Assembly (NCBI RefSeq): GCF_014648415.1
Contig: NZ_BMRB01000002.1
Location: forward strand, 827,260 to 891,259
From: Actinokineospora fastidiosa
GTDB lineage: Bacteria > Actinomycetota > Actinomycetes > Mycobacteriales > Pseudonocardiaceae
Direction: 5' to 3'
Length of the DNA: 64,000 nt
Under the pieces are notes generated by a model. That model saw only the letters and a list, made by a program, of their open reading frames with translations, did not search any database and was not told the origin of the DNA. The translations under genes and the position numbers were made by a program. Shown here piece by piece: positions 43,239-52,389 of this stretch. Numbering within the stretch: the stretch's first letter is position 1; each line of letters opens with the position of its first letter.

Positions 43239-44450
43239 GTGCGACCGACCTCCCCCGCAGGCAACAGCGACGTGCGCAGGCACAACACGGCGATGGTGCT
43301 GGCCGAGGTCCTGCGGCGGCCCGGCCTGTCCCGGGCGGGCGTCGCCGCGGCGACCGGCCTGGCCAAGGCGACCGTGTCGAGCCTGGTCGACCGCCTGGTG
43401 GCCGCCCGGCTGGTGGACGAGTCCGGGCCGCAGTCGGCGACCGGCCGCGGCCGCAGGGGCACCGGCCTGGTGCCCTCGCCGACCGGGCCGCACGGGCTCG
43501 GCGTGGAGATCGGGGTGGACTACGTGGCGACCTGCCTGGTCGACCCGACCGGCGGCGAGCACGCCCACCGGGTGCGCCCCGGCGACAACCGGGGCCGCCC
43601 GCCCGCCGAGGTGCTGGCGGCGGTGAACCGGGCGGTGCGGTCGGCCAAGGCCGACGCTGGCCGACGCGGGGTGGCCGTCGGCGGGCTGGGCGTGGCCGTG
43701 CCCGGACTGGTGGACCGCGTCAGCGGCGTCGTGCGCGCCGCGCCCAACCTCGGCTGGTCCGATGTGGACATCCCGGCCGCGCTCGGCGCCGAACTGCCCG
43801 TCCTGGTGGACAACGAGGCGAACCTGGCAGCGGTCGGCGAGCTGGCGACCGGGGAACTGGCCGGGACGCGGGACTTCGTGCTGGTGTCGGCGGAGATCGG
43901 CGTCGGCGCGGGCGTCGTGCTCGACGGCGCGGTGCGGCGGGGCACGCACGGGTTCACCGGCGAGATCGGCCACGTGTGCGTCGATCCCGACGGGCCGGTG
44001 TGCTCGTGCGGCGCGCGGGGCTGCCTGGAGCGGATGGCGGGCCCGGCGGCGATCCTGGCCGACGCGGGCGTCACGGCGGCATCGGCCCCGCTGGACCGCC
44101 CGCTCGCCGACCTGGCCGGGCGGCTCGCCGCGGCCGACCCGGCGGCGCTGGCCGCGGTGCGCCGCGCGGGCGTGCGGCTGGGCATCGCGCTGGCCGGGGT
44201 GGTGAACCTGCTGGACGTGCCCGCCGTGGTCCTCGGCGGCGGCTACGCCCGGCTCCACGACTGGCTCGCCGGGCCGCTCGGCGAGGAACTCGACCGCAGG
44301 GTCATCGCCGCGCAGTGGTCGCCGACGGCGGTCCTGGTCTCCGCCCTGGGCGGGAAGGCCGCGGTGTACGGCGCGGGACAGGCGGCGCTGCGGGAGATCC
44401 TGGCCGATCCCGACACCTACATCAGACGGGTGGCGGACCCGGCGAGCTGA
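43239..44450 (+). CDS. xylR: ROK-family xylose repressor
   Basis: A 403-residue ROK repressor divergent from xylAB (80-bp shared region). Winged helix at about 14-65 (LSRAGVAAATGLAKATVSSLV), ROK signature LVDNEANLAAVGE and GFTGEIGHVCVDPDGPVC, and the zinc motif CSCGARGC that is missing in the other ROK protein of this window. Xylose is the likely ligand. The imperfect repeat GTTC...GAAC at 43181-43195 could be its operator. GTG start. Confidence 0.87.
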   Translation: MRPTSPAGNSDVRRHNTAMVLAEVLRRPGLSRAGVAAATGLAKATVSSLVDRLVAARLVDESGPQSATGRGRRGTGLVPSPTGPHGLGVEIGVDYVATCLVDPTGGEHAHRVRPGDNRGRPPAEVLAAVNRAVRSAKADAGRRGVAVGGLGVAVPGLVDRVSGVVRAAPNLGWSDVDIPAALGAELPVLVDNEANLAAVGELATGELAGTRDFVLVSAEIGVGAGVVLDGAVRRGTHGFTGEIGHVCVDPDGPVCSCGARGCLERMAGPAAILADAGVTAASAPLDRPLADLAGRLAAADPAALAAVRRAGVRLGIALAGVVNLLDVPAVVLGGGYARLHDWLAGPLGEELDRRVIAAQWSPTAVLVSALGGKAAVYGAGQAALREILADPDTYIRRVADPAS

Positions 44451-44462
44451 GCCGCCACCCGT
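44426..44462. terminator. Bidirectional terminator between xylR and the M1-like gene
   Basis: ACGGGTGGCGG and CCGCCACCCGT form an 11-bp perfect stem around the xylR stop codon, 15-nt loop, and 8 bp from the convergent gene's stop. Confidence 0.65.
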
Positions 44463-44469
44463 CCGCCGG

Positions 44470-45906
44470 TCACGGCGCCGTCGGGTACAGGAACTCCGCA
44501 GGCGGGATCACGGCGCCTTCCAACCAGGCGTGGTAGAACCCGGTCAGCTCGCGCTGCGCCACGGCGTCGACGTAGAGCTCCCAGTCGTGCCAGTTCTGGT
44601 TGCCCTGCTGGTTGATGATGGGGAAGCCCGCCATCACCTGGAAGAACAGGTCGTCTCCCAACGTCTTGCGCAGGGCGTGCACCATCAGCACCGCCTTGGT
44701 GGTGGGCGCGAACTCCCGGCCCGCGCCCGGGTCGATCAGCCTGCGCGCCCAGAAGGCCGCGTCGCCGCGCTCGACCAGGCCGCGGTAGCGGGCGTCGAGG
44801 TCGACGCCGTTCTTGGCCTCGTCCCACAGCCACACCGCGTACCGGGAGAACCCCTCGACCAGCAGCACGTCCTTCCACATCTTGTGGGTCAGGCTCGCGC
44901 CCCACCACTGATAGGCCGTGGCGTACACCAGGTCCTCCACGGTCGCGTTGGCGCCGAGGACCGGCCTGCCCTGGGCGCCGTGGGTGTAGGCGGTGTTCCG
45001 GTCGAGGAACAGCGTGCCCGACGCCGACTGCGGATAGCCCCACAGCAGGGGATCGAGGAACTCCCTGACCTCCGGCAGCCGGTTGCCGACCGCGCGCAGG
45101 CCGAGGGCGCAGGGACCGTAGGCGTTCACCGCCTTGGTGCCGTCGGCCAGGGTGATGGTGTCGAGCTGCCAGCGGCCGATGCCCAGCATCGTCGCGTGCG
45201 GGGCGAGCGGGGTCTCCTCCGCCCACGTGACCGTGTGGCGGCCGCTGCCCGGGACGTCGGAGGCCTGCACGCCGTTGCCGACCACGGACCAGCCCGTCGG
45301 CACGGTGACGGCGACGTGCATGGTCGCCTTGTCGACCTCCGTCCCGTTGACGGGGAACCAGGTCATCGCCGCGCGCGGCGCGCCCATGGCGACCGCGCTG
45401 TCGCCGGTGTCCACCCAGCCGGTCCAGCCGCGCGAGGTGTAGAGCGGCCGGGGCACGCCGTCGTAGCCGACCTCGACGGTGAAGTCCGCGCCCGAGGGCA
45501 GGAGCGCGGACGGGGTGATGACGAGTTCGTGCTCGCCGACGCGGGTGAACGCCGCGGGCGCGCCGTTCACCCTGACCGACCGCACGGTCATCCCGCGCAG
45601 GTCGAGGTTGAAGCGGCTCAGGTCCTGCGTGGTGACCGCCTTGATCGTGGCCTTCCCGCGCAGGGTTCCCCAGTAGGGCGAGTAGTCCAGCGCGAGGGTG
45701 TAGTCGCTGACGTCGTACCCGCCGTTGCCGTCCTTGGGGTAGTAGGGATCGACGCCCAGCACCACCCCGTTCGGGGCGACGTGCACGTAGCCGTCGCTGC
45801 CGATGGTGGACGCGTCCGCCGCCGCGTGACCGGCGCCGAGCAGCGTGGCGGCCAGCACCGGGGCGGCCAGCAGCGCGACCGCGCGCGGTGTGCTCCGCAG
45901 AGCCAT
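44470..45906 (-). CDS. Secreted M1-peptidase-like protein without zinc-binding HExxH
   Basis: A 478-residue exported protein. Signal peptide 1-30 (VLAATLLGAGHAAA-D). The N-terminal beta-sandwich and the thermolysin-like half align with M1 aminopeptidases (YDVSDYTLALDYSPYWGTLRGKATI; LTHKMWKDVLLVEGFSRYAVWLW). At the active site HELAHQWFG has become YATAYQWWG (328-336), so both zinc His and the catalytic Glu are gone; only the third ligand, Glu351 in VEGFSRY, remains. The GxMEN loop is also lost. It is probably a binding protein or inactive homologue. ATG 45906 with AGAGG. Confidence 0.82.
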   Translation of the reverse strand: MALRSTPRAVALLAAPVLAATLLGAGHAAADASTIGSDGYVHVAPNGVVLGVDPYYPKDGNGGYDVSDYTLALDYSPYWGTLRGKATIKAVTTQDLSRFNLDLRGMTVRSVRVNGAPAAFTRVGEHELVITPSALLPSGADFTVEVGYDGVPRPLYTSRGWTGWVDTGDSAVAMGAPRAAMTWFPVNGTEVDKATMHVAVTVPTGWSVVGNGVQASDVPGSGRHTVTWAEETPLAPHATMLGIGRWQLDTITLADGTKAVNAYGPCALGLRAVGNRLPEVREFLDPLLWGYPQSASGTLFLDRNTAYTHGAQGRPVLGANATVEDLVYATAYQWWGASLTHKMWKDVLLVEGFSRYAVWLWDEAKNGVDLDARYRGLVERGDAAFWARRLIDPGAGREFAPTTKAVLMVHALRKTLGDDLFFQVMAGFPIINQQGNQNWHDWELYVDAVAQRELTGFYHAWLEGAVIPPAEFLYPTAP

Positions 45907-46078
45907 GGGTGGAACCTCTTTCCGAGCAGGGTTTCGGGACACGGCCATCGTCCGATCAGGCCAGTCGCGTGGGCAGTGCCGCCTGGCCATGCCGCCGGGT
46001 TATCGCGCGCGGGGTAACGCCGTGGCATCGGCGATCGGAACTAGCAGGCGCGGCCGTTCGGCGGCGAAGGTCGACGGC

Positions 46079-47251
46079 GTGACTTCCACCGAAACCCGAC
46101 TGCCCGTCCCGGCGCTGCTCGCGCTCACCACGACGGTGTTCCTGGGCTGCCTGACCGAGGTGCTGCCCGCGGGCCTGCTGCTGGGCATGTCCGCCGACCT
46201 CGGCGTCTCCCCGTCCACCGCGGGCCAGCTGGTGACCGTCTACGCGATCACCACCGCGCTCACCGCGATCCCGCTGACCACCGCGACCCTGCGCGTGCCG
46301 CGCAAAGCGCTGCTCATCGCGCTGGTTATCGGGTTCCTGCTCACCAACGCCCTCGTCGCCGTGTCGCCGTGGTACCCGCTGATCCTGGTCACGCGGGTCG
46401 TCTCCGGCGCGATCACCGGCGTCATGTGGTCCCTGGTCGCCGGGTACGCCATGCGCATCTCCCCGCCGGGGCAGACCGGCAGAGGGCTCGCGCTGGCGAT
46501 GTCCGGCACGCCGGTCGGCTTCGCGCTCGGCGTCCCCGCGGGCACCGCGCTCGGCCAGTTCGCCGACTGGCGGTGGGCGTTCGCCGCGATGGCGCTCACC
46601 TCGGTCCCGCTGCTGGTCTGGGTCGTCGTCGCGGTGCCGTCCGTGCCGGGCGATGCCGCCGCGCCGACCCGGCCGGGGCGCGCGCTCGGCCTGCCGGGCA
46701 TGCGGGCGCTGCTGGTGGTCGTGCTGGCGTTCTCGTTGGGGCACAACGTCGCCTACACCTACATCGGCCCGATCCTCGACCACTTCGCGCAGGCGGGGCT
46801 GCTCAGCACCGTGCTGCTGGTGTTCGGCGGCGCGGCGGTCGTGGGCCTGCTGATGGTCGGCGCGGCGCTGGACCGCCGCCCGCACACCGTGCTCGTCGTC
46901 TGCTGCGGCATGACGGCGGCGGGGATCGTCGTCTTCGCCGTCAGCGGGGGCGCCGCCTTCGCCGCTCTGATCGCGGTCGCCATGTGGGGACTGGCCTTCG
47001 GCGGCGCGCCCACCGCGTTCCAGGGGGTGACCGCGCTGATCGCCGGTCCCACGGCCGACGCGGCGCAGTCGCTCACCATCGCCGCGTGGAACGGGGCGGT
47101 GGCCGCGGGGGCCGCGCTCGGCGGTCTGCTGCTGCACATCGGCGCCCTCACCCTCCCGTGGACCGCGGCGTCGCTGGTCGCCCTGCCGCTGCTGGTGCTC
47201 GTCCGGATGACGCCGGTCGCCGCGCCCGCCGACGCGCGGAACCCGGGGTGA
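46079..47251 (+). CDS. MFS transporter (AraJ/drug-efflux type)
   Basis: A 390-residue, 12-helix MFS protein. It shows the DHA1-type pattern: TEVLPAGLLLGMSADLGVSP in helix 1 to loop 1, then the mid-helix-5 SGTPVGFALGVPAGTALG antiporter-like motif. It probably exports sugars or drugs. GTG start with GAAGG 8 nt upstream. The upstream region is shared with the M1-like gene (172 bp). Confidence 0.83.
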   Translation: MTSTETRLPVPALLALTTTVFLGCLTEVLPAGLLLGMSADLGVSPSTAGQLVTVYAITTALTAIPLTTATLRVPRKALLIALVIGFLLTNALVAVSPWYPLILVTRVVSGAITGVMWSLVAGYAMRISPPGQTGRGLALAMSGTPVGFALGVPAGTALGQFADWRWAFAAMALTSVPLLVWVVVAVPSVPGDAAAPTRPGRALGLPGMRALLVVVLAFSLGHNVAYTYIGPILDHFAQAGLLSTVLLVFGGAAVVGLLMVGAALDRRPHTVLVVCCGMTAAGIVVFAVSGGAAFAALIAVAMWGLAFGGAPTAFQGVTALIAGPTADAAQSLTIAAWNGAVAAGAALGGLLLHIGALTLPWTAASLVALPLLVLVRMTPVAAPADARNPG

Positions 47252-47270
47252 GCACGCCCACCCCGGGTTC
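47239..47270. terminator. Bidirectional terminator between MFS and thioredoxin genes
   Basis: GAACCCGGGGTG and CACCCCGGGTTC form a 12-bp perfect stem with an 8-nt loop that spans the MFS stop codon, 9 bp before the convergent stop. Confidence 0.75.
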
Positions 47271-47279
47271 GCCTGCGGA

Positions 47280-47717
47280 TCAGCCCTTGGCGAGCTGGCG
47301 GTCGATCCAGGCGCGCAGCTGGGCCTCACCCGGGTAGCCGATCAGCCGGGAGGAGGGGTACTCGGCGCCGTTGCGGATCGGGACCAGCGTCGGCAGGTAG
47401 CGGATGTTGTACTTGGTCGACAGGTCGCGGCTGCGGTCGACGTCGACCATGCCGACCAGGATCCGGCCGTTGTACTCCACGGCCAGGCGCTCCAGCACCG
47501 GCTTCATCCGCTGGCACGGCGGGCACCAGGTGGCGCCGAAGTCGAGGATGACCAGCCGCTCGTGGGACTCGGCGATGACCTCGGCGTGGTTGGCCGAGGT
47601 CACGGTCACCAGGTTCCCGGTGATGTCCGAGGTGCTCGCCGACGCGGTCGCGCCCAGGCCCGTCAGCACCATCAGCGCTCCCGCGAGCGCGATGAACAAC
47701 CGTTTGATTGGGGACAC
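47280..47717 (-). CDS. Exported thioredoxin
   Basis: A 145-residue thioredoxin with a signal peptide (LFIALAGALMVLTGLGATASA). Active site WCPPC (W64, C65, C68) in VILDFGATWCPPCQRMKPVL and cis-Pro in IRYLPTLVPI. WCPPC in place of WCGPC hints at a less reducing, exported role. It is encoded after a rhodanese (57-bp gap), so both may handle external sulfur or disulfides. GTG start with AAGGAGAG. Confidence 0.88.
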   Translation of the reverse strand: MSPIKRLFIALAGALMVLTGLGATASASTSDITGNLVTVTSANHAEVIAESHERLVILDFGATWCPPCQRMKPVLERLAVEYNGRILVGMVDVDRSRDLSTKYNIRYLPTLVPIRNGAEYPSSRLIGYPGEAQLRAWIDRQLAKG

Positions 47718-47773
47718 AGAACTCTCCTTATATGCAGGGTATTGCAATTCCGGTCGGCGACCGGAACGTCTCA

Positions 47774-48124
47774 TCAGGACGAGGATTCGGTGGGCAGGCC
47801 GCCCGCCACCCAGTCCTCGATCCCCTCGCGGTACTTGCGCACGTCGGTGTAACCGAGTTCCAGCAGGCGCCTGCCGACGAAGTCGCTGTTGCGGCAGGGG
47901 GTGTTCGCGCAGTACACGACGATCGATGCGGACTTGTCGGGCAAAACCGACGGCGCGTGCCGGTCGGTGAACTCCGCGGCCTGCTCGTAGGGGAATCCGG
48001 GAATGTTGCGGGCCCGCGGAAGGTGTTCCTTCTCGTAGTAGGCGACCGGCATCGTGTCCACGACGACGACCGAGCCCGCCTCCATGGCGGCGCGCAGTTC
48101 ATCGCGGGTTATCAACGGCAGCAT
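47774..48124 (-). CDS. Rhodanese-like single-domain protein
   Basis: A 116-residue rhodanese domain: VVVVDTMPVAYYEKEHLPRA (strand 1 and the conserved HLPxA), VVYCANTPCRNS with the active Cys in the first YCA position and a second Cys, and RKYREGIEDWVAGGLP at the end. It moves sulfane sulfur. Upstream gene of the rhodanese-thioredoxin pair. ATG 48124 with GAAGGGAA. Confidence 0.85.
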   Translation of the reverse strand: MLPLITRDELRAAMEAGSVVVVDTMPVAYYEKEHLPRARNIPGFPYEQAAEFTDRHAPSVLPDKSASIVVYCANTPCRNSDFVGRRLLELGYTDVRKYREGIEDWVAGGLPTESSS

Positions 48125-48235
48125 GGCGTTCCCTTCGGGCACTGACACCCCGAGTGGAGATTTCGCCGGGGCGACCCCATCGTCAATCGCGGGCTCGCCG
48201 TGGATCTAGTGCCGCCTGGGCATGTCGGGCCGTTA

Positions 48236-49198
48236 TCAGCCCGCCGCGGAAATCATCGCCAGGTCGTTGTGGTCCAACCAGTTCCGGTAGTGCGGATTCC
48301 GGTCGGCCATCCGCCAGTAGTCGACGGCCAACCGGGTGCCGAGCTCGCGGGCGCGGAACGCGGGCGCGGCGTCCTCGCGCCAGGCCAGGACGTGGCGCAC
48401 GTACAGCGGCGTCCCGGCCAGCGGGCGGATCACCAGCCCCGGCCGCTGCGGGCGGGTCGGCTGGACGAGCGCGACGCCGCAGCCCGCGCTCACCAGGTCC
48501 TCGCGGGTGGCGTCGATGTCGACGTCGTGGCTGATCACCGGGTCGAAGCCGTGGGCCATGCAGAGTTCGCGGAACACCACGCGGCAGCCGTCGCCGCAGC
48601 CGGAGACGATCCAGTTCTCGCCAGCGAGCTCGCCGAGGGAGATCTCCTCGCGGTGGGCGAGCGCGTGGTCGGCGGGCAGCGCGACGAACGACGGCTCGCG
48701 CACCACGGTCAGCGCGCGCACCTTCGCGGGGGCGGACAGCTCGCGCTGCCCGCAGATCATGACCAGGGCCAGGTCGACGCCGCGGTTCGCCACCTGGGCG
48801 AGCAGCCTGCTGCGGGAGACGTCCGATCGGGTGTGGATCTGCTTGCCGGGCATGATCTCGCGCAGGCTGCCGAGCAGCGGCGCGGTGAGGGCGCTGTTGT
48901 TCCAGCCCACCCGGACGGACTCCCCCGCGCGCGGCTCCTGGCGGTGGAAGTCGCGCTCCAGCTCGTCGAACGCGGCCACGATGGCCCGCGCCCGCCGCAG
49001 CACGAGCACGCCGAGCGCGGTGCACTCGACGCCGTTCTGCCCCCGGCGGAACAGCGCGCCGCCCACCAGCTTCTCGATTCTGCGCAACTGGTGGCTGAGG
49101 GCGGGCTGTCCGAGCCCGAGCTGGGTGGCGGCACGGTTGAGGCTCCCGGCGGAGGCGATCGCACAGATCACCCGCAGGTGCCGGACCTGTAGCTCCAT
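48236..49198 (-). CDS. LysR-type regulator, divergent from the cyclodipeptide synthase
   Basis: A 320-residue LysR regulator. HTH at 4-60 (LRVICAIASAGSLNRAATQLGLGQPALSHQL). The co-inducer domain opens VRVGWNNSALTAPLLGSL. Its C-terminal tail (AVDYWRMADRNPHYRNWL) closely resembles that of the second LysR on the other side of the CDPS-permease pair, so the two are paralogues. It is divergent from the CDPS gene across 203 bp and likely controls it. Confidence 0.87.
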   Translation of the reverse strand: MELQVRHLRVICAIASAGSLNRAATQLGLGQPALSHQLRRIEKLVGGALFRRGQNGVECTALGVLVLRRARAIVAAFDELERDFHRQEPRAGESVRVGWNNSALTAPLLGSLREIMPGKQIHTRSDVSRSRLLAQVANRGVDLALVMICGQRELSAPAKVRALTVVREPSFVALPADHALAHREEISLGELAGENWIVSGCGDGCRVVFRELCMAHGFDPVISHDVDIDATREDLVSAGCGVALVQPTRPQRPGLVIRPLAGTPLYVRHVLAWREDAAPAFRARELGTRLAVDYWRMADRNPHYRNWLDHNDLAMISAAG

Positions 49199-49401
49199 GG
49201 CCAAAGATAACGCGGGTCAGCGGGCAACGAGAACCTTTCGGGACCAGTGTCCTCTTCACATTCATTGCCACCGTCCGCCACCAGGCATAAGCCGATGGCA
49301 CCCCACGGCGACAGTACCGACGAACGTCACCTGCTGGACATAGTCGAGTCACCGTCAGCCAACCCTGCCCGGCTGGCGTTCGCGAATCCCTTGGAGACAC
49401 G

Positions 49402-50088
49402 GTGCTACGTCCCACACCACTCACCGCGCATTGCGCGGACCCGCTGGCCGCCGCCGAGCACGTGTGCATCGGAATCAGCCCGTTCAACAGTTATTTCACC
49501 CCCGAGCGCATCGCCGACCTCGCCCGGTGGGCCATGGCGCGGTTCCGGTCGTTCCACTTCTTCGTCCCCGACGCCCCGTCGGCCTACACGCTGGAGGCCC
49601 TCGGATACGACCCGCGCCGGGCGGCCAGAAAGGCGCAGCGGCAAGGTAATTACACGCGCAACAAAATCAGCCGGGCGATGGAGCAGCTGCACGTGCCTGA
49701 TCAGCGCGAACTGGTCCTGGATTCGGCAGCGCTGAACGAGAACAAGGCGTACCAGGGCCTGCTCGCCGAGGCGCACCGGCGGTTCACGAGCGACCCGGAG
49801 TTCGCCGAGAACTGCCTCACCGCCTCCGGCTGGGTGATGGAACGGCGGCTGCCGGAGGGCGAGCAGCCCACCCGCGAGCAGCTGCGCCACGCGGTCCGCT
49901 ACTTCCTCGCCGAACTGCCGATGTTCGTCGGCACCACGGAGGTCGTCGGCGCGGGCAGCTCGGTCTTCGCCTACCACCAGCGGGTGGACTTCCTGGAGCG
50001 GATGTACCGGGGCGAGCTGTCCTGGAAGCCCTTGCCCGGCCAGGGGTTCGTCCTGGTCGAGCAGGCCGTGCCCGAGCCCGCGGAGTGA
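49402..50088 (+). CDS. tRNA-dependent cyclodipeptide synthase (AlbC type, NYH subfamily)
   Basis: A 228-residue CDPS, the usual length. Active-site residues can all be seen by comparison with AlbC: nucleophile Ser26 and Asn29 in GISPFNSYF, Tyr167 and Glu171 in RYFLAELPMF, and Tyr191-His192 in SSVFAYH. Asn-Tyr-His places it in the NYH subfamily. Basic residues RKAQRQGNYTRNK bind tRNA. It joins two aminoacyl-tRNAs into a 2,5-diketopiperazine; the amino acids cannot be predicted with certainty. GTG start with GGAG. It overlaps the permease gene (GTGA). Confidence 0.92.
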   Translation: MLRPTPLTAHCADPLAAAEHVCIGISPFNSYFTPERIADLARWAMARFRSFHFFVPDAPSAYTLEALGYDPRRAARKAQRQGNYTRNKISRAMEQLHVPDQRELVLDSAALNENKAYQGLLAEAHRRFTSDPEFAENCLTASGWVMERRLPEGEQPTREQLRHAVRYFLAELPMFVGTTEVVGAGSSVFAYHQRVDFLERMYRGELSWKPLPGQGFVLVEQAVPEPAE

Positions 50089-51446
50089 CCGTGTCGACCG
50101 AGACCGCCCACAGCGGCGACAACACATCCGGCGCCGTCGCCCCCGACACCTCCCACGACGACTACTCGCTGCGCCGCGTGCCGCGCGAGCGCCGGTACTC
50201 CTGGGTGACCGTGGCCGTGCAGCGCTTCGGCCAGGTGTCCTCGTTCCACCAGTTCCTGCTCGGCGCCGTGCTGGGCTTCGGGATGACGTTCTGGGACGCG
50301 GTGCTGGCCATCACCATCGGCTCGGTGATGCTCGAGATCATCACCATCCTCATGGGCATCGCAGGCACCAAGGAGGGCCTGTCCACGTCGCTGCTGACCC
50401 GCTGGACCGGCTTCGGCCGCCGCGGCTCGGCGCTCGTGGGCCTGCTGATGACGCTCAGCCTGGCGGGCTGGTTCGGGGTGCAGAACGACGTCTTCGCCCA
50501 GGGCCTGCACGCGCTGATGGGCGGTCCGCCGGTCTGGGTGTGGGCGCTCGGCGGCGGCGCGCTGGTGACCGCCATCGTGGTGTTCGGCTTCCACGCGATG
50601 GCGTGGACCGCCTACCTCACGGTGCCCGCGTTCCTCTGCCTCGCCGGGTACTCCATCATCGGCGCGCTGGGCGACCACTCGCTGTCGTCGCTGGTCAACG
50701 ATCCCCCGCCCGGCCCAACGATGTCACTCGCCCAGGGCACGACGCTGGTGGCCGGGGCGTTCATCATGGGCGCGGTGATGACGCCCGACATGACCCGGTT
50801 CAACCGCACGGCGGGCGACGTGGTGAAGCAGACGCTGATCAGCGTCACCCTCGGCCAGTACCTGATCGGCCTGGTCGGGGTGCTGCTCGCGCACGCGGCG
50901 CGCAGCGCGGACGTGGTCGGTATGATCACCTCGTCGTCCGGGGTGCTGGGCACGCTGATCCTGGTCGCGGCGATCCTGAAGATCAACGACTGGAACCTCT
51001 ACTCGTCCTCTCTCGGGCTGGTGAACACCGTCGAAGTGCTGTTCGGCAAGCGGGTGGACCGGATGCGGGCGACGCTGCTGTTGGGCGGCCTGGGCTCCGT
51101 GCTGTCCGCGATCGGCATCCTCGACCACTTCACCACGTTCCTGACCTGGGTCGGGGTGATCACCCCGCCCGTGGCGGGCGTGGTGATCGCCGAGTACTTC
51201 GTGGTCCGCCGCTGGCGCGCCGACCTCGACGCCACCCGCGACAGCGGGGAGCTGCCCAAGCGCTGCCCGGAGTGGGTGCCCGCCGCGCTGCTCTGCTGGG
51301 CGGGCGGGGCCGCGGTCGGCGCGTGGCTCCCGTTCGGGATCGCCACCATCAACTCGGTGGTCGCGGCGTTCGCGCTGTACGTGCTCCTGGGCAGGCGCCG
51401 GGGCACGGCCGACCGCGTGCCGGTGCGGGGACACCATGCAGCTTGA
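50085..51446 (+). CDS. NCS1-family purine/cytosine permease
   Basis: A 453-residue, 12-helix membrane protein of the nucleobase:cation symporter-1 family (CodB/PurCyt-like): RRVPRERRYSWVTVAVQRFGQ opening, then QFLLGAVLGFGMTFWDAVLAI, and GWFGVQND in helix 3. It moves purines, cytosine or a related heterocycle. Coupling to a CDPS suggests uptake of a nucleobase used to decorate the diketopiperazine, or export of the product; both are inference. Its 3' end overlaps the next LysR gene by 11 bp. Confidence 0.87.
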   Translation: MTVSTETAHSGDNTSGAVAPDTSHDDYSLRRVPRERRYSWVTVAVQRFGQVSSFHQFLLGAVLGFGMTFWDAVLAITIGSVMLEIITILMGIAGTKEGLSTSLLTRWTGFGRRGSALVGLLMTLSLAGWFGVQNDVFAQGLHALMGGPPVWVWALGGGALVTAIVVFGFHAMAWTAYLTVPAFLCLAGYSIIGALGDHSLSSLVNDPPPGPTMSLAQGTTLVAGAFIMGAVMTPDMTRFNRTAGDVVKQTLISVTLGQYLIGLVGVLLAHAARSADVVGMITSSSGVLGTLILVAAILKINDWNLYSSSLGLVNTVEVLFGKRVDRMRATLLLGGLGSVLSAIGILDHFTTFLTWVGVITPPVAGVVIAEYFVVRRWRADLDATRDSGELPKRCPEWVPAALLCWAGGAAVGAWLPFGIATINSVVAAFALYVLLGRRRGTADRVPVRGHHAA

Positions 51447-52389
51447 CGTGCACCATCTGCGGGTGCTCCGGGCGATCGCGGACACCGGGAGCCTCTCCCG
51501 GGCCGCGGTCCGCCTGGGCATCACCCAGCCCGCCGTCCACGCCCAGCTCAACCGGCTGGAGAAGATGCTGGGCTACCAGCTGTTCGAGCGCCGCCAGGAC
51601 GGGGTGACGGCCACGCCCATCGGCGAGCTGCTGCTGCGCCGCATCACCGCGGTGCTGCCGCAGATGGACCAGCTGCTCGAGGACATCAAGCAGCGCACGT
51701 GCTCGACCAGGCCGCCCGCGACCACCAGGATCGCGGCGGTCTGCAGCACGGTCGTCCCGCGCCTGCCCGCCGCGATGACCACCGTCTGGCCGGAGATCTC
51801 CGAGGTGGCGGTGGTCAACGACGAGAGCAGCGACCGGCTGGTGTCGCTGCTCGACGAGTACCGGGTGGAGATCGCGATGATCAAGGACTACCCGGGCCGC
51901 GAGCTGCCGGTGCCCGCCGCGGTCGACACCGCCGTCGTGGTGACCGAGCCGACCTTCGTGCTGCTGCCGGAAGGGCACCGGCTGGCGGAGAAGGAGATGC
52001 TCACCCTGGACGACCTCGACGGCCAGCCGCTGGTGATGGGCGCGCGCAGCTCGTCGGCGCCGTTCCGGGAGTACTTCATCGAGTCCTGCGCCGACTTCGG
52101 CTTCGTGCCGACGATCGCCCACCAGGTGAACTCCCAGGCGGTCGCGCAGATGATCGTGCGCGCCGGGGCGGTCGGGCTGGCCCAGCCCGCCTGCCTCGAC
52201 GTGCACCCCGGCATCGAGGTCCGGCCGTTGACCGGCGACGTGCTGATGCGCAGGCACGTCCTCGCCTGGCGGCGCAACACCTTCGTGGCCGAGCGCAGCG
52301 GCGAGCTCCACGCCGAGGTGACGGCGGCGTACTGGCAGGAAGCGTACAAATCCCCGGAATACCGCCGTTACCTCGCCGCGCGGAACTAG
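51436..52389 (+). CDS. LysR-type regulator, downstream of the CDPS-permease pair
   Basis: A 317-residue LysR protein. HTH at 4-60 (LRVLRAIADTGSLSRAAVRLGITQPAVHAQL). It is paralogous to the LysR at 48236-49198 over its whole length, including the tail AAYWQEAYKSPEYRRYL. Third gene of the CDPS operon by overlap. The SDR gene converges on it with a 4-bp overlap. Confidence 0.87.
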   Translation: MQLDVHHLRVLRAIADTGSLSRAAVRLGITQPAVHAQLNRLEKMLGYQLFERRQDGVTATPIGELLLRRITAVLPQMDQLLEDIKQRTCSTRPPATTRIAAVCSTVVPRLPAAMTTVWPEISEVAVVNDESSDRLVSLLDEYRVEIAMIKDYPGRELPVPAAVDTAVVVTEPTFVLLPEGHRLAEKEMLTLDDLDGQPLVMGARSSSAPFREYFIESCADFGFVPTIAHQVNSQAVAQMIVRAGAVGLAQPACLDVHPGIEVRPLTGDVLMRRHVLAWRRNTFVAERSGELHAEVTAAYWQEAYKSPEYRRYLAARN

